Part shown: positions 1-11,156 of the stretch, in pieces
Position numbering within the stretch: the stretch's first letter is position 1
How the letters are laid out: each line of letters begins with the position of its first letter
NCBI RefSeq assembly: GCF_000712595.1
Contig: NZ_JOTN01000008.1
Location: 1-64,000 of the forward strand
DNA from: Bacillus manliponensis
Lineage (GTDB): Bacteria > Bacillota > Bacilli > Bacillales > Bacillaceae_G
Direction: 5' to 3'
Length of the DNA: 64,000 bases
Made by a program: the position numbers and the translations under genes
Notes under the pieces: model-generated
Seen by the model: the letters and a program-made list of their open reading frames with translations, nothing else
The model's database searches: none
Told to the model about the DNA's origin: nothing

Positions 1-2
1 CT

Positions 3-31
3 AACCCAAGTCAGTATGACTTGGGTTTTTT
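3..31 (+). terminator. Rho-independent terminator of an upstream gene
   Basis: A 10-bp perfect stem (AACCCAAGTC / GACTTGGGTT) with a 5-nt loop runs into six T residues. It would end a plus-strand transcript entering from the left. The minus-strand gene that follows also converges on it. Confidence 0.85.
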
Positions 32-69
32 CGTGTTTTTATATAATGAAGAAAAATATAGCTTCATTG

Positions 70-83
70 AAGTTTCACTTTAT
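70..83 (+). repeat. Right-end-like sequence of the structured repeat family
   Basis: AAGTTTCACTTTAT is identical to the right terminus of the structured repeats at 26472-26750, 61481-61543 and 61691-61848. Here it overlaps the stop codon of the minus-strand gene. No left end is visible nearby, so it is either a solo terminus or chance. Confidence 0.4.
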
Positions 84-580
84 TCTTTTTTTGCCTTTTT
101 ACGTGCTTCTTCAATCTCTGAGCGTAATTCCGATTCCGGATAACGATCGATTTTTCCCTCTCCTTCATGTACAACCTGATTAAGGGTGTCTTCCGTTTGT
201 TCTTCAACAATTAAAATAACACCAGTTTTTCCAGGCTTAATGGATTTTAATGCACGCTCAAAAACAGAATAAGCATGAGTGATTTCTTTTTTGTCACGAA
301 ACACACCGATTGTTGACCCAATAAGTCCCCCTAATAATACACCAAAAGGTCCCCCTAGCATGCCAACGAACATGCCAACTAAACCGCCTCTATTCGTTTT
401 ATCAGCTCCAGTTATGTCTAAGAAATCTTCTACTGACAATTCTCCATCAATTTTTCGTTTAATAACTGCAATTTGTTCTACTTTCAGGCGATGCTCCAAG
501 TGATATTTTTTAATAATAGAGAATGCTTTGTATGACTGTGTATCCTCATTAAAAGTAAGTACAGCGACTTGTTTTGTCAT
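80..580 (-). CDS. DUF1269 family membrane-associated protein
   Basis: Encodes 166 residues. A central glycine-rich stretch (about residues 65-95, repeated GxxxG-type spacing such as GGLVGMFVGMLGG) suggests a glycine-zipper or hairpin membrane insertion, flanked by soluble alpha/beta halves and a Lys/Glu-rich C-terminal tail. This arrangement matches the DUF1269 family, whose biochemical function is unknown to me. The gene is monocistronic on the minus strand, opposite to the pur operon, and about 230 bp from the pur control region. The start has a plausible ribosome binding site (AAAAGGCAGG on the minus strand). Confidence 0.75.
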   Translation of the reverse strand: MTKQVAVLTFNEDTQSYKAFSIIKKYHLEHRLKVEQIAVIKRKIDGELSVEDFLDITGADKTNRGGLVGMFVGMLGGPFGVLLGGLIGSTIGVFRDKKEITHAYSVFERALKSIKPGKTGVILIVEEQTEDTLNQVVHEGEGKIDRYPESELRSEIEEARKKAKKE

Positions 581-710
581 CTATAAAACCTGCCTTTTCC
601 ATAAGTATCATTATATTCTTTGTGTATTTCATAAAAATCATGTATGAATAATAATTGTTATTAGGCGTATATTTCATTTTATATAGCATATTTATGCTTC
701 TTTATTGAAT

Positions 711-753
711 AAAACCGAACGTTTTGCTTTCTGTAATAAAAAACATTCGATAA
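711..753 (+). promoter_or_regulatory. Probable pair of PurBoxes (PurR operator)
   Basis: CCGAAC at 715-720 in an A/T context and an inverted, less exact copy (CATTCG, 744-749) are separated by about 23 bp just upstream of the pur -35 box. In Bacillus, PurR binds two inverted CCGAAC-type boxes upstream of pur genes and is released by PRPP. Assignment rests on motif and position only. Confidence 0.6.
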
Positions 754-757
754 TTTA

Positions 758-787
758 TTGACACCAATTATGAAATATTGTTAATAT
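758..787 (+). promoter_or_regulatory. Sigma-A promoter of the pur operon
   Basis: TTGACA (758-763) is followed after 17-18 nt by TTAATA/TAATAT (781-787). It lies between the PurBox pair and the riboswitch, as expected for dual PurR and riboswitch control. Confidence 0.75.
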
Positions 788-813
788 AGCCATAGAAACA
801 ATATTATATCGCA

Positions 814-882
814 CCTCATATAATCGCGGGGATATGGCCTGCAAGTCTCTACCTAACGACCGTTATTCGTTAGACTATGAGG
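814..882 (+). ncRNA. Purine riboswitch aptamer, guanine/hypoxanthine type
   Basis: P1 is formed by CCTCATA (814-820) and TATGAGG (876-882). The conserved core blocks ATAATCGCGGGGATATGG and GTCTCTACC are present, followed by P3 and GACTATG. The discriminator pyrimidine in GACTATG (position 875) is C, which pairs with guanine; adenine riboswitches have U there. It should repress purEKBCSQLFMNHD when guanine or hypoxanthine is abundant. Confidence 0.95.
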
Positions 883-923
883 GGAAGTCACTCGGTATTT
901 TCTATTCTCATAGGATACGTATG

Positions 924-980
924 CCTGAGTAGAGCGCTTCTCTTCATAGGAAAGAGAAATGTTCTATTTCAGGCTTTTTT
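924..980 (+). terminator. Riboswitch-controlled terminator of the pur leader
   Basis: A long imperfect hairpin (CCTGA at 924 pairing with TCAGG ending at 973, with an inner TTCTCTT/AAGAGAA stem) runs into six T residues, 25 bp before purE. It is the expression platform of the guanine aptamer upstream. Confidence 0.8.
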
Positions 981-1004
981 ATTTGAATCGGGGGGATTCT
1001 AAGT

Positions 1005-1490
1005 ATGAAACCATTAGTTGGAGTCATTATGGGAAGCACGTCAGACTGGGAAACAATGAAATATGCTTGTGACATCTTAGATGAATTACATGTTCCGTAT
1101 GAGAAGAAAGTTGTATCCGCTCATCGGACTCCGGATTATATGTTTGAATATGCAGAGACAGCTCGTGAGCGTGGTTTGAAAGTTATTATTGCTGGAGCAG
1201 GTGGAGCCGCTCATTTACCAGGAATGGTTGCTGCAAAGACGAATCTTCCTGTTATTGGGGTGCCTGTTCAATCGAAAGCATTAAACGGTCTAGATTCTTT
1301 ACTATCGATTGTTCAAATGCCAGGTGGTGTACCAGTAGCTACTGTTGCAATTGGAAAGGCAGGAGCAACAAATGCAGGATTACTAGCTGCACAAATACTT
1401 GGATCATTTCATGATGATATACATGATGTATTAGAACTGAGAAGAGAAGCAATTGAGAAAAACGTGCGAGAAGGTAGTGAACTGCAATGA
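1005..1490 (+). CDS. purE: N5-carboxyaminoimidazole ribonucleotide mutase PurE
   Basis: Encodes 161 residues, normal for the class I bacterial mutase. It converts N5-CAIR to CAIR in de novo purine synthesis, acting on the product of PurK encoded next. The N-terminal phosphate-binding motif MGSTSDW and the AHRTPD block are present. GGGGGATTC precedes the ATG. It is the first gene of the operon, directly behind the riboswitch terminator, and its TGA overlaps the purK ATG by 4 bp. Confidence 0.97.
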   Translation: MKPLVGVIMGSTSDWETMKYACDILDELHVPYEKKVVSAHRTPDYMFEYAETARERGLKVIIAGAGGAAHLPGMVAAKTNLPVIGVPVQSKALNGLDSLLSIVQMPGGVPVATVAIGKAGATNAGLLAAQILGSFHDDIHDVLELRREAIEKNVREGSELQ

Positions 1491-2638
1491 GTAAAACAAT
1501 CTTACCTGGACAAACAATTGGTATTATTGGCGGTGGTCAGCTCGGCAGAATGATGGCTATTACAGCAAAGGAAATGGGCTATAAAATTGCTGTATTAGAC
1601 CCAACAAAACATTCACCATGTGCACAAGTTGCTGATATGGAAATCGTTGCAAACTACGATGATTTTAAAGCGATTCAGTTTTTAGCTGAAGTAAGTGACG
1701 TTGTGACATATGAGTTTGAAAATATTGATTATCGCTGCTTACAATGGCTTGAAAAAAATGCGTATTTACCACAAGGTAGCCAGATACTATATACGACGCA
1801 AAATCGTTTTACAGAGAAAAAATCAATTGGTGAAGCTGGATTACCAGTAGCACCGTACTTACTTGTTCGAACAGAAGAAGAACTTATGCAAGCTGTTCAT
1901 CTTCTCTCATTCCCTTCGGTGTTAAAGACAACAACAGGAGGATATGATGGGAAGGGGCAAGTCGTTTTAAGAAGTGAAGCTGATTTTGAAAGAGCGCTCC
2001 AGCTTGTTAACATGACGGAATGTATTTTAGAAAAATGGATTCCATTCGAAAAAGAAGTTTCCGTCATTGTAACTCGCAGTGTAAGTGGTGAAACGAAAGT
2101 ATTTCCAGTAGCTGAAAATATTCATGTAAATAACATTTTACATCAATCAATTGTGCCAGCGCGTATGACAGAGGAGCTTTCCGAGAGAGCAATCCAATAT
2201 GCGAAGTCATTAGCTGATACATTCCAGTTAGTTGGAACGTTAGCGGTAGAGATGTTTGTAACGGCCGATGAGGAGATTTTCATTAACGAGCTAGCACCAA
2301 GACCACATAACTCCGGTCATTATACAATGAACGCTTGTGAAACGAGTCAATTTGCTCAGCATATAAGAGCAATCTGCAATATACCTCTTGGTGAAACAAC
2401 TTTGTTAAAACCAGTTGTCATGGTGAACATTTTAGGCGAACATATAGAAGGGGTCCTAAACAAAGTGAATAGATTAACCGGGTGTCATCTACATCTATAT
2501 GGCAAAGAAGAAGCGAAGCAACAGCGTAAGATGGGGCATGTTAATATTTTAAGCCAGGATGTAAATACTGCTTTACAGAAAGCAGATGAGCTACACATTT
2601 GGGACTATCAAGAACAACTGTTGGAGGGAAAAAGATGA
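1487..2638 (+). CDS. purK: N5-carboxyaminoimidazole ribonucleotide synthase PurK
   Basis: Encodes a 383-residue ATP-grasp enzyme that carboxylates AIR with bicarbonate and ATP to N5-CAIR. The N-terminal dinucleotide-like motif [12 protein letters not shown], the ATP-grasp loop [11 protein letters not shown] and the C-terminal metal site [13 protein letters not shown] are all visible. Translation is coupled at both ends: the start overlaps purE by 4 bp and the stop overlaps purB by 4 bp. Confidence 0.97.
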   Translation: MSKTILPGQTIGIIGGGQLGRMMAITAKEMGYKIAVLDPTKHSPCAQVADMEIVANYDDFKAIQFLAEVSDVVTYEFENIDYRCLQWLEKNAYLPQGSQILYTTQNRFTEKKSIGEAGLPVAPYLLVRTEEELMQAVHLLSFPSVLKTTTGGYDGKGQVVLRSEADFERALQLVNMTECILEKWIPFEKEVSVIVTRSVSGETKVFPVAENIHVNNILHQSIVPARMTEELSERAIQYAKSLADTFQLVGTLAVEMFVTADEEIFINELAPRPHNSGHYTMNACETSQFAQHIRAICNIPLGETTLLKPVVMVNILGEHIEGVLNKVNRLTGCHLHLYGKEEAKQQRKMGHVNILSQDVNTALQKADELHIWDYQEQLLEGKR

Positions 2639-3936
2639 TTAGTCGTTACACACGCCCTGAAATGGGTGCGATTTGGACGGAAGAAAACAAATTTAAAGCT
2701 TGGTTAGAAGTTGAAATTTTAGCATGTGAAGCATGGGCTGAGCTTGGAGATATTCCAAAAGAAGATGTGAAGAAAATTCGTGAACGTGCATCTTTCGATA
2801 TTGATCGTATTTATGAAATTGAAAAAGAAACACGTCATGACGTTGTAGCATTCACTCGCGCTGTATCTGAGACAGAAGCGTTAGGCGAAGAGCGTAAATG
2901 GATTCATTACGGTTTAACATCTACAGATGTAGTAGACACGGCGTTGTCTTACATTTTAAAGCAAGCGAATGAAATTTTACTAAAAGATTTAGAGAACTTC
3001 ATCGAAATCTTAGCAAATAAGGCGAAAGAACATAAATACACAGTAATGATGGGAAGAACGCACGGTGTTCATGCTGAGCCAACAACATTTGGTTTAAAGC
3101 TTGGTCTTTGGTATGAAGAAATGAAACGTAACTTAGAGCGTTTCAAACATGCAGCAGACACAGTACGTGTTGGAAAACTTTCTGGTGCGGTTGGTACATA
3201 CGCAAACATTAATCCGTTCGTAGAAAAGTATGTTTGTGAAAACTTAGGCTTAGAAGCAGCACCAATTTCAACGCAAACTCTTCAACGTGACCGTCATGCA
3301 CATTACATGTCTACATTGGCATTAATCGCAACGTCAATTGAAAAAATAGCAGTTGAAATTCGTGGCTTACAAAAGAGTGAAACACGTGAAGTAGAAGAGT
3401 TCTTTGCGAAAGGACAAAAAGGATCTTCTGCAATGCCTCATAAGCGTAACCCAATTGGCTCTGAGAACATGACAGGTATGGCTCGTTTAATTCGTGGTTA
3501 CATGTTAACAGCTTATGAAAATGTTCCATTATGGCATGAGCGTGATATCTCTCACTCTTCAGCAGAGCGCGTTATTTTACCAGACGCAACAATCGCATTA
3601 AATTACATGTTAAACCGCTTCAGTAATATCGTGAAAAACTTAACGGTATTCCCAGAAAACATGAAGCGTAACATGGCAAGAACATACGGCTTAATTTACT
3701 CTCAGCGCGTAATGCTTACGTTAATTGATAAAGGTATGGTACGTGAAGAAGCTTATGATATCGTACAGCCAAAAGCGATGGAAGCTTGGGAGACACAAGT
3801 ACAGTTTAAAGAACTTGTTGAAGCTGACGAGCGTATTACAAATAAGTTAACGCAAGAAGAAATTAATGAATGCTTCAACTACGAGCATCATTTACAACAT
3901 GTTGATACAATCTTCGAGCGTCTTGGGTTGAACTAA
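2635..3936 (+). CDS. purB: Adenylosuccinate lyase PurB
   Basis: Encodes 433 residues. It cleaves SAICAR to AICAR and adenylosuccinate to AMP, releasing fumarate. The fumarase/aspartase signature [11 protein letters not shown] and the TSTDVVDTA block are present. The start is taken as the ATG at 2635 ([10 protein letters not shown]), behind GGAGGG and in a 4-bp overlap with the purK stop. An upstream in-frame codon at 2599 lies inside purK and has no ribosome binding site. Confidence 0.97.
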   Translation: MISRYTRPEMGAIWTEENKFKAWLEVEILACEAWAELGDIPKEDVKKIRERASFDIDRIYEIEKETRHDVVAFTRAVSETEALGEERKWIHYGLTSTDVVDTALSYILKQANEILLKDLENFIEILANKAKEHKYTVMMGRTHGVHAEPTTFGLKLGLWYEEMKRNLERFKHAADTVRVGKLSGAVGTYANINPFVEKYVCENLGLEAAPISTQTLQRDRHAHYMSTLALIATSIEKIAVEIRGLQKSETREVEEFFAKGQKGSSAMPHKRNPIGSENMTGMARLIRGYMLTAYENVPLWHERDISHSSAERVILPDATIALNYMLNRFSNIVKNLTVFPENMKRNMARTYGLIYSQRVMLTLIDKGMVREEAYDIVQPKAMEAWETQVQFKELVEADERITNKLTQEEINECFNYEHHLQHVDTIFERLGLN

Positions 3937-3966
3937 TTGACCGAAAGTTTCACTTGATAATTCTAT

Positions 3967-3999
3967 ATGGCACAGGATGATTGATTCTGTGCCATCTTT
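3967..3999 (+). terminator. Intercistronic hairpin between purB and purC
   Basis: A 9-bp perfect stem (ATGGCACAG / CTGTGCCAT) is followed by a short T-rich tract (CTTTTG). It could terminate partially or stabilise mRNA ends. It lies in one of the few gaps inside the operon. Confidence 0.55.
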
Positions 4000-4045
4000 T
4001 GTAAATAGATAATTCACATTTTTCAAACTACAGGGGGCTTGCGAA

Positions 4046-4765
4046 ATGCAAAAGCTAGAATTGCTGTACGAAGGAAAGGCAAAACGAATTTATTGTACAG
4101 AAGCAGCAGATATGGTTTGGGTAGAGTACAAAGATAGTGCTACTGCTTTTAACGGAGAGAAAAAAGCAACGATTACAGGGAAAGGTCGCTTGAATAATGA
4201 AATTACGGCTTTGTTATTCAGAAAGTTGCAAGAAGTGGGAATTAAAACTCATTTTGTGGAGAGGATCTCCGAAACAGAGCAAATCGTAAAGAAAGTTAAA
4301 ATTATCCCACTTGAAGTGGTTGTGCGCAATGTAATTGCAGGAAGTCTTTCTAAACGACTTGGAATGGAAGAGGGAACGAATCTTTCTAAAGCGATTGTAG
4401 AGTTTTACTACAAAGATGACGATTTAGGCGATCCACTTGTAACGGAAGACCACATTCGTATATTAAATGTTGCAACGCCAGAGCAAGTAAGCACATTACG
4501 TGAAAAGGCCGTGCAAATCAATCAAGTGTTGATTGAGCATTTCGCAAGCTGTCGTGTAAGATTAGTAGATTTTAAACTAGAGTTTGGTGTAACGGAAGAG
4601 GGAGAGATTATTCTCGCTGATGAAATCTCACCAGATACATGTCGTCTATGGGATGAGAAGACGAACGAAAAGTTTGATAAAGATGTATTTCGCCGCGGGC
4701 TAGGCGATTTAACAGAGGCTTATGAAGAAATTTTAAAACGATTAGGGGGAGCTTCACATGTATAA
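4046..4765 (+). CDS. purC: SAICAR synthetase PurC
   Basis: Encodes 239 residues. It joins CAIR and aspartate with ATP to give SAICAR, the substrate of PurB. The N-terminal LLYEGKAKRIY and the EVVVRNVIAGSL and LADEISPDTCRLWD blocks are family signatures. GGGGGCTTGCGAA precedes the ATG. Its last 8 bp overlap purS, and it opens the coupled purC-S-Q-L-F block. Confidence 0.97.
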   Translation: MQKLELLYEGKAKRIYCTEAADMVWVEYKDSATAFNGEKKATITGKGRLNNEITALLFRKLQEVGIKTHFVERISETEQIVKKVKIIPLEVVVRNVIAGSLSKRLGMEEGTNLSKAIVEFYYKDDDLGDPLVTEDHIRILNVATPEQVSTLREKAVQINQVLIEHFASCRVRLVDFKLEFGVTEEGEIILADEISPDTCRLWDEKTNEKFDKDVFRRGLGDLTEAYEEILKRLGGASHV

Positions 4766-5012
4766 AGTAAAGGTATATGTAACGTTAAGAGAGAGTGTAT
4801 TGGATCCACAAGGAACAGCCGTAAAAGGAGCACTTCATAGTCTTTCTTTCACAGAAGTAGAAGATGTTCGCATTGGAAAATATATGGAGTTAACAATTCA
4901 TGAGTCTGTGAAAGACATTGATGTAGCGGTAAAAGAAATGTGTGAAAAGTTATTAGCAAACGTCGTAATTGAGGATTACACATACGAAGTTGAGGAGGTT
5001 GTCGCACAGTGA
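4758..5012 (+). CDS. purS: Phosphoribosylformylglycinamidine synthase subunit PurS
   Basis: Encodes 84 residues. PurS is the small structural subunit that lets PurQ (glutaminase) dock on the small-type PurL in Gram-positive bacteria. The sequence [14 protein letters not shown] is characteristic. It overlaps purC by 8 bp and purQ by 4 bp, so the three FGAM synthase subunits are translated together. Confidence 0.96.
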   Translation: MYKVKVYVTLRESVLDPQGTAVKGALHSLSFTEVEDVRIGKYMELTIHESVKDIDVAVKEMCEKLLANVVIEDYTYEVEEVVAQ

Positions 5013-5692
5013 AATTTGCCGTAATCGTTTTTCCAGGTTCGAACTGTGATGTTGATATGTTCCATGCTATTAAAGATGAGCTTGGTGAAGAAGTAGACTA
5101 TGTTTGGCATAGCGCAGAAAATTTAGATGAATACGATGCAATTTTATTACCAGGTGGTTTTTCTTACGGTGATTACCTTCGTTGCGGTGCGATTTCACGT
5201 TTTGCGAACGTCATGCAAGCTGTGCAGAAGGCGGCAGAAGCGGGTAAACCAATTTTAGGTGTATGTAACGGTTTTCAAATTTTAGTAGAGTCAGGGCTAT
5301 TACCAGGTGCATTAATTCGAAACAAAAATTTAAAGTTCATGTGTAACACGACTGAACTTCGTGTAGAAAACACGGAAACGATGTTTACATCACAATATGA
5401 AAATGGTGCAGTTATCAATATTCCAATCGCACATGGTGAAGGAAACTATTACTGTGATGAAGAGACATTACAAGCATTAGAAAACAAAAATCAAATTGTC
5501 TTCCGTTATGTAAATAATCCGAACGGAAGCGTTTCAGATATTGCTGGAATTGTAAATGAACGTGGAAATGTATTAGGTATGATGCCACATCCAGAACGCG
5601 CTGTTGATGAATTACTTGGCGGTGCAGATGGTCTAAAAGTCTTTCAATCTATTTTAAAACATTGGAGGGAAACACATGTCGTTACTGCTTGA
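5009..5692 (+). CDS. purQ: Phosphoribosylformylglycinamidine synthase glutaminase subunit PurQ
   Basis: Encodes a 227-residue class I glutamine amidotransferase that supplies ammonia to PurL. The nucleophile motif GVCNGFQ and the catalytic MMPHPER histidine are visible. It starts with GTG behind GAGGAGG and overlaps purS by 4 bp; its end overlaps purL by 17 bp. Confidence 0.97.
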   Translation: MKFAVIVFPGSNCDVDMFHAIKDELGEEVDYVWHSAENLDEYDAILLPGGFSYGDYLRCGAISRFANVMQAVQKAAEAGKPILGVCNGFQILVESGLLPGALIRNKNLKFMCNTTELRVENTETMFTSQYENGAVINIPIAHGEGNYYCDEETLQALENKNQIVFRYVNNPNGSVSDIAGIVNERGNVLGMMPHPERAVDELLGGADGLKVFQSILKHWRETHVVTA

Positions 5693-7895
5693 ACCAAATC
5701 CAACACAAATTAAAGAAGAACGCATTTATGCAGAAATGGGACTAACAGACGAAGAGTTTGCCATGGTTGAAAAGATTTTAGGTCGTCTCCCAAATTATAC
5801 AGAAACAGGACTATTCTCTGTTATGTGGTCAGAGCATTGTAGTTACAAAAATTCAAAGCCAGTACTTCGCAAATTCCCAACAACAGGTGAACGTGTATTG
5901 CAAGGACCGGGAGAAGGAGCGGGTATTGTAGATATTGGTGATAACCAAGCGGTTGTATTTAAAATGGAAAGTCACAATCACCCATCAGCGATTGAGCCAT
6001 ATCAAGGTGCAGCAACAGGTGTAGGTGGAATCATTCGTGATGTATTCTCAATGGGAGCGCGTCCGGTTGCGCTGTTAAACTCTCTTCGCTTTGGAGAATT
6101 ACAATCACCACGCGTGAAGTATTTATTTGAGGAAGTTGTTGCAGGAATTGCAGGCTATGGAAACTGCATTGGGATTCCGACGGTTGGTGGTGAAGTGCAA
6201 TTTGATCCTTGTTATGAAGGAAACCCACTTGTAAATGCAATGTGCGTTGGTTTAATTAATCATGAAGATATTAAAAAAGGGCAAGCGCACGGTGCGGGCA
6301 ATACAGTTATGTATGTCGGTGCAGCAACAGGACGTGACGGTATTCACGGTGCAACGTTTGCATCTGAAGAGCTATCGGAAGACTCTGATGCAAAACGTCC
6401 AGCTGTGCAAGTTGGTGATCCATTTATGGAGAAGTTATTACTAGAAGCTTGTTTAGAGTTAGTAAAGTCTGATGCACTTGTTGGAATTCAAGATATGGGT
6501 GCAGCTGGATTAACGTCATCTTCAGCAGAAATGGCAAGTAAAGCTGGCATGGGTATTGAAATGTACTTAGATGATGTACCACAGCGTGAAACAGGTATGA
6601 CACCATATGAAATGATGCTATCGGAATCACAAGAGCGTATGCTAATTGTTGTGAAAAAAGGTAGAGAACAAGAAATTATCGAACTATTTGAAAAATACGG
6701 CCTTGCAGCAGTTATTATGGGAAAAGTAACAGAAGATAAAATGCTTCGTTTATTCCATAAAGGAGAGATGGTTGCAGAAGTGCCAGCAGATGCATTAGCA
6801 GAGGAAGCACCTGTTTATCATAAGCCTTCCAAAGAAGCGGCTTACTTTGCGGAGTTCCAGCAAATGAGCGTAGAAGCACCAAAAGTAGAAAACTATAAAG
6901 AAACATTACTTTCTTTACTACAACAACCAACGATTGCAAGTAAAGAGTGGGTATATAACCAATATGATTATCAAGTGCGTACAAGTACAGTTGTCACACC
7001 AGGATCTGATGCAGCAGTTGTTCGTGTACGTGGTACAGAAAAGGCGTTAGCAATGACGACAGACTGTAACTCTCGCTACATTTACTTAGATCCAGAAACA
7101 GGCGGGAAAATTGCGGTGGCAGAAGCTGCTCGTAACATCGTATGTTCTGGTGCAGAACCACTTGCAATTACAGACTGTTTAAACTTCGGTAACCCAGAGA
7201 AACCAGAAATCTTCTGGCAAATTGAAAAGTCAGTAGACGGTATGAGTGAAGCTTGCCGTACGTTACATACACCCGTTATTGGTGGAAACGTGTCGATGTA
7301 CAACGAGCGCAGCGGAGAAGCGGTATATCCAACGCCAACAGTTGGTATGGTTGGACTTGTACACGATGTAAAACATGTAACAACGCAGCAGTTTAAACAA
7401 ACTGGCGATCTTATTTACATGATTGGTGAAACAAAAGCAGAATTCGGCGGCAGTGAATTACAAAAAATGATTCACGGGAAAATCTTCGGTAAAGCGCCAA
7501 GTATTGATTTAGATGCGGAGCTAAAGAGCCAACGTCAATTATTAGAAGCAATTCAAGCAGGACTTGTTCAATCTGCTCATGATGTAGCAGAAGGTGGTTT
7601 TGCAGTTGCGCTTGCTGAATGTGCAATTGGAGCGACTGGTTTAGGTGCTGATGTAGCAGTAACAGGAGAAGAAGTAGCAGCTTTATTTGCGGAGTCACAA
7701 TCACGATTCATTATTACAGTAAAACGTGAGAATAAAGAGGCATTTGAAGAAAAAGTAGCAGCAACTCAAATTGGTGAAGTAACAAATACAAACGAAGTAA
7801 CGATTCGTAATGATAAAAACGAACTAGTAGTAACAGCAAATGTAGATGAAATGAGAACAGCTTGGAAAGGGGCTATCCCATGCTTGCTGAAATAA
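5676..7895 (+). CDS. purL: Phosphoribosylformylglycinamidine synthase subunit PurL
   Basis: Encodes 739 residues, the length of the small PurL type that needs separate PurS and PurQ. It makes FGAM from FGAR, ATP and ammonia. The [11 protein letters not shown] and [12 protein letters not shown] motifs, the GGEVQFD block and the GGNVSMYNE block mark the two AIR-synthase-like halves. ATTGGAGGGAAACAC precedes the ATG. It overlaps purF by 16 bp. Confidence 0.97.
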   Translation: MSLLLEPNPTQIKEERIYAEMGLTDEEFAMVEKILGRLPNYTETGLFSVMWSEHCSYKNSKPVLRKFPTTGERVLQGPGEGAGIVDIGDNQAVVFKMESHNHPSAIEPYQGAATGVGGIIRDVFSMGARPVALLNSLRFGELQSPRVKYLFEEVVAGIAGYGNCIGIPTVGGEVQFDPCYEGNPLVNAMCVGLINHEDIKKGQAHGAGNTVMYVGAATGRDGIHGATFASEELSEDSDAKRPAVQVGDPFMEKLLLEACLELVKSDALVGIQDMGAAGLTSSSAEMASKAGMGIEMYLDDVPQRETGMTPYEMMLSESQERMLIVVKKGREQEIIELFEKYGLAAVIMGKVTEDKMLRLFHKGEMVAEVPADALAEEAPVYHKPSKEAAYFAEFQQMSVEAPKVENYKETLLSLLQQPTIASKEWVYNQYDYQVRTSTVVTPGSDAAVVRVRGTEKALAMTTDCNSRYIYLDPETGGKIAVAEAARNIVCSGAEPLAITDCLNFGNPEKPEIFWQIEKSVDGMSEACRTLHTPVIGGNVSMYNERSGEAVYPTPTVGMVGLVHDVKHVTTQQFKQTGDLIYMIGETKAEFGGSELQKMIHGKIFGKAPSIDLDAELKSQRQLLEAIQAGLVQSAHDVAEGGFAVALAECAIGATGLGADVAVTGEEVAALFAESQSRFIITVKRENKEAFEEKVAATQIGEVTNTNEVTIRNDKNELVVTANVDEMRTAWKGAIPCLLK

Positions 7896-9295
7896 AGGGA
7901 TTACAGGAAGAGTGTGGTGTCTTTGGTATTTGGGGGCATGAAAATGCCGCGCAAGTTACGTATTACGGATTGCATAGTTTGCAGCATCGTGGTCAAGAAG
8001 GTGCAGGAATCGTTGTAAATAACGGGGAGAAGTTAGTTGCTCATAAAGGACTTGGATTAATTTCTGAAGTGTTTTCTCGCGGAGAATTAGATGGCTTAAA
8101 CGGTAGATCAGCAATTGGGCACGTTCGTTATGCAACGGCTGGAGGAGCTGAAGTAGCAAATGTTCAGCCTCTTCTATTCCGCTTTTCTGACCATAGTATG
8201 GCACTTGCGCATAATGGTAACTTAATTAATGCGAAAATGCTACGTAAAGAGCTAGAGGCGGAAGGAAGTATTTTTCAAACGAGTTCAGATACAGAGGTTT
8301 TGCTTCATTTAATTAAGCGTAATAAAAAAGGTTCATTAATTGAAAGTGTAAAAGATGCATTAAATAAAGTTAAAGGTGCTTTTGCATATCTGTTACTAAC
8401 GGGAAATGAAATGATTGTTGCATTAGATCCAAATGGTTTCCGTCCTCTTTCTATTGGAAAAATGGGGGATGCATACGTTGTTGCATCTGAAACATGTGCA
8501 TTTGATGTTGTCGGTGCAACATACATTCGCGATGTAGAGCCTGGTGAATTGCTTATTATTAACGATGAAGGTATACAGGTTGATCGCTTTACAAATGATG
8601 TGGAGCACGCAATTTGTAGCATGGAGTATATTTACTTTGCACGCCCAGATTCAAACATTGCTGGAGTAAACGTTCATGCTGCTCGTAAAAATATGGGGAA
8701 ACGTTTAGCAGCAGAAGCAACAGTGGAAGCAGATGTTGTAACAGGAGTACCAGACTCTAGTATTTCAGCAGCAATTGGCTATGCGGAAGCAACGGGTATT
8801 CCATATGAGCTTGGTTTAATTAAAAATCGTTACGTTGGGCGTACATTCATTCAACCTTCTCAAGAATTACGCGAGCAAGGGGTAAAAATGAAGCTTTCAG
8901 CAGTGCGTGGTGTTGTTGAAGGAAAACGTGTCGTTATGATTGATGATTCAATTGTACGCGGTACAACAAGTAAGCGAATTGTTCGCATGCTAAGAGAGGC
9001 GGGAGCGACAGAGGTTCATGTAAGAATTGCATCTCCACCTCTTAAATATCCATGTTTTTATGGAATCGACATTCAAACGAGAAAAGAACTAATTGCAGCA
9101 AATCATTCAATAGAAGAAATTCGTCAAATTATTGGTGCGGATTCTTTAACGTTTTTAAGTGAAGATGGTTTAATTGATGCAATTGGACGTCCATATGAAG
9201 GGAAATATGGTGGCTTATGTATGGCATACTTCAACGGCGATTATCCAACAGCTCTTTATGATTATGAGCAAGAGTTACTCGCTAGTATGAAGTAA
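7880..9295 (+). CDS. purF: Amidophosphoribosyltransferase PurF
   Basis: Encodes 471 residues. It catalyses the committed step, PRPP plus glutamine to phosphoribosylamine. The ATG at 7880 is chosen because [12 protein letters not shown] matches the Bacillus propeptide, cleaved to expose the catalytic Cys at residue 12; an upstream TTG lies inside purL. The PRPP loop [14 protein letters not shown] and four cysteines spaced as in the iron-sulfur type of Bacillus PurF can be picked out. The gene is translationally coupled to purL. Confidence 0.97.
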   Translation: MLAEIKGLQEECGVFGIWGHENAAQVTYYGLHSLQHRGQEGAGIVVNNGEKLVAHKGLGLISEVFSRGELDGLNGRSAIGHVRYATAGGAEVANVQPLLFRFSDHSMALAHNGNLINAKMLRKELEAEGSIFQTSSDTEVLLHLIKRNKKGSLIESVKDALNKVKGAFAYLLLTGNEMIVALDPNGFRPLSIGKMGDAYVVASETCAFDVVGATYIRDVEPGELLIINDEGIQVDRFTNDVEHAICSMEYIYFARPDSNIAGVNVHAARKNMGKRLAAEATVEADVVTGVPDSSISAAIGYAEATGIPYELGLIKNRYVGRTFIQPSQELREQGVKMKLSAVRGVVEGKRVVMIDDSIVRGTTSKRIVRMLREAGATEVHVRIASPPLKYPCFYGIDIQTRKELIAANHSIEEIRQIIGADSLTFLSEDGLIDAIGRPYEGKYGGLCMAYFNGDYPTALYDYEQELLASMK

Positions 9296-9334
9296 GAGAA
9301 CGAGGGTGCTTTTAGGGGAATTCATATAAAAGAT

Positions 9335-9368
9335 AGCTTCTGCAATTTCGATTGTAGAAGCTCATTTT
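9335..9368 (+). terminator. Intercistronic hairpin between purF and purM
   Basis: An AGCTTCTGCAAT / ATTGTAGAAGCT stem with a 4-nt loop is followed by CATTTTTC. It has the form of a weak or read-through terminator inside the operon. Confidence 0.6.
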
Positions 9369-9437
9369 TCTAATAAATAAAAGGCTGATTAGGGCGGAGA
9401 CATTCTTTCCGTATAAAAAGACGAGGTGTATGAAATA

Positions 9438-10478
9438 ATGGCGAATGCATACAAGCAAGCAGGGGTAGATATTGAAGCTGGATACGAAGCGGTACATCGA
9501 ATGAAGAAACATGTACAAACAACGATGAGAAAAGAAGTGTTAGGTGGCCTAGGTGGCTTTGGTGGCATGTTTGATATTTCAAAGTTTCAATTGGAAGAGC
9601 CAGTATTAGTATCTGGAACAGACGGTGTAGGAACAAAATTAATGCTCGCTTTTATGATGGATAAACACGATACAATCGGGATCGATGCAGTTGCGATGTG
9701 CGTAAATGATATTGTTGTCCAAGGAGCAGAACCTTTATTTTTCCTTGACTATATTGCTTGTGGAAAAGCAGAACCTAGTAAAATCGAAAATATCGTCAAA
9801 GGTATATCAGAAGGATGTCGTCAAGCTGGCTGTGCATTAGTTGGTGGTGAAACAGCGGAAATGCCTGGCATGTACAGCGTGGAAGAATACGATTTAGCTG
9901 GTTTTACAGTTGGAATTGTAGACAAAAAGAAAATTGTTACAGGTGAATCGATTCAAGCTGGTCACGTTCTGATTGGTCTTGCTTCTAGCGGTATTCATAG
10001 TAACGGTTACTCTCTTGTTCGTAAAGTATTAATAGAAGATGGTCAACTTTCATTAGAGCGTATTTACGGTCGTTTAGAACTACCACTTGGTGAAGAGTTA
10101 CTAAAGCCAACAAAAATTTATGTCAAACCTATTTTAGAACTATTGAAAAAGCATGAAGTGTATGGCATGGCACATATTACAGGGGGCGGTTTTATTGAAA
10201 ATATCCCTCGTATGCTACCAGATGACATTGGTGCAGAAATTGAACTAGGTTCTTGGATAGTTCATCCGATTTTTAGTCTAATTCAAGAGACTGGAAATAT
10301 TGAGTCGGAAGAAATGTTCAATATTTTTAACATGGGTATTGGTATGGTAGTAGCTGTGAAAGAAGAAGATGCAAAAGCTATTATAGGGTTACTAAAAGCA
10401 CAAGGGGAGAAAGCGTATATTATCGGGAAAACAGTAGAAGGAACAGGAGTTACATTTACTGGAGGAACAGCAAAATGA
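9438..10478 (+). CDS. purM: Phosphoribosylformylglycinamidine cyclo-ligase PurM
   Basis: Encodes 346 residues. It closes the imidazole ring, FGAM to AIR. The ATG at 9438 ([15 protein letters not shown]) follows ACGAGGTG; a GTG at 9426 would lie within that ribosome binding site. The motifs [11 protein letters not shown] and [11 protein letters not shown] are present. Its stop overlaps purN by 4 bp. Confidence 0.97.
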   Translation: MANAYKQAGVDIEAGYEAVHRMKKHVQTTMRKEVLGGLGGFGGMFDISKFQLEEPVLVSGTDGVGTKLMLAFMMDKHDTIGIDAVAMCVNDIVVQGAEPLFFLDYIACGKAEPSKIENIVKGISEGCRQAGCALVGGETAEMPGMYSVEEYDLAGFTVGIVDKKKIVTGESIQAGHVLIGLASSGIHSNGYSLVRKVLIEDGQLSLERIYGRLELPLGEELLKPTKIYVKPILELLKKHEVYGMAHITGGGFIENIPRMLPDDIGAEIELGSWIVHPIFSLIQETGNIESEEMFNIFNMGIGMVVAVKEEDAKAIIGLLKAQGEKAYIIGKTVEGTGVTFTGGTAK

Positions 10479-11062
10479 GTAGATTAGCAGTTTTCGCTTC
10501 AGGAAGTGGCTCTAATTTTCAAGCATTTATTAATGCGGTAGAAGCTAGAAGTTTAGATGCAGAAATTAGCTTGCTAGTATGTGATCAACCCGAAGCACGT
10601 GCTGTTGGGAGAGCACATTATCATCATGTACCATGTTTTGCTTTTTCAACAAAAGATTATGGTACGAAAGCGGAATTTGAAAGCAAAATTTTAGCGAAGT
10701 TGAAAGAGTACGAGATTGATTATGTAATTTTAGCAGGTTATATGAGGCTCATTGGTCCAACGTTATTACAAGCGTATGAAGGAAGAATTATTAACATCCA
10801 TCCGTCACTTTTACCTAGCTTCCCAGGTAAAGATGCTGTTGGCCAAGCGTTAGAAGCTGGTGTGAAAGTGACAGGCGTAACGGTTCACTATGTTGATGCG
10901 GGAATGGACACAGGTCCAATTATTGCGCAAGAGGCTGTTACGATAAGTGAAGATGACACAAGGGAAAGTTTACAAAAGAAAATTCAAAGCGTAGAACATA
11001 GAGTGTATGTAAATACGGTGAGAGAGCTTATAAAGTTAAACGAAAACAGCCACTCTCTATAG
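10475..11062 (+). CDS. purN: Phosphoribosylglycinamide formyltransferase PurN
   Basis: Encodes 195 residues. This is the folate-dependent transformylase giving FGAR from GAR. The N-terminal [10 protein letters not shown] loop and the catalytic signature [12 protein letters not shown] followed by [13 protein letters not shown] are complete. It overlaps purM by 4 bp. The last codons form part of an inverted repeat (CACTCTCT / AGAGAGTG, 11051-11074). Confidence 0.97.
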   Translation: MSRLAVFASGSGSNFQAFINAVEARSLDAEISLLVCDQPEARAVGRAHYHHVPCFAFSTKDYGTKAEFESKILAKLKEYEIDYVILAGYMRLIGPTLLQAYEGRIINIHPSLLPSFPGKDAVGQALEAGVKVTGVTVHYVDAGMDTGPIIAQEAVTISEDDTRESLQKKIQSVEHRVYVNTVRELIKLNENSHSL

Positions 11063-11074
11063 GTTTAGAGAGTG
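11051..11074 (+). terminator. Intercistronic hairpin between purN and purH
   Basis: An 8-bp stem (CACTCTCT / AGAGAGTG) has an 8-nt loop and no T-tract. It is more likely an RNA-stability or partial attenuation structure than a full terminator. Confidence 0.35.
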
Positions 11075-11156
11075 TCATGCCGTGTGTAACAACGATTAAT
11101 ACTTAACTTTCAAAAAAGCAACATAGATTGATATCGTATAACTGGGGGAAGAATCG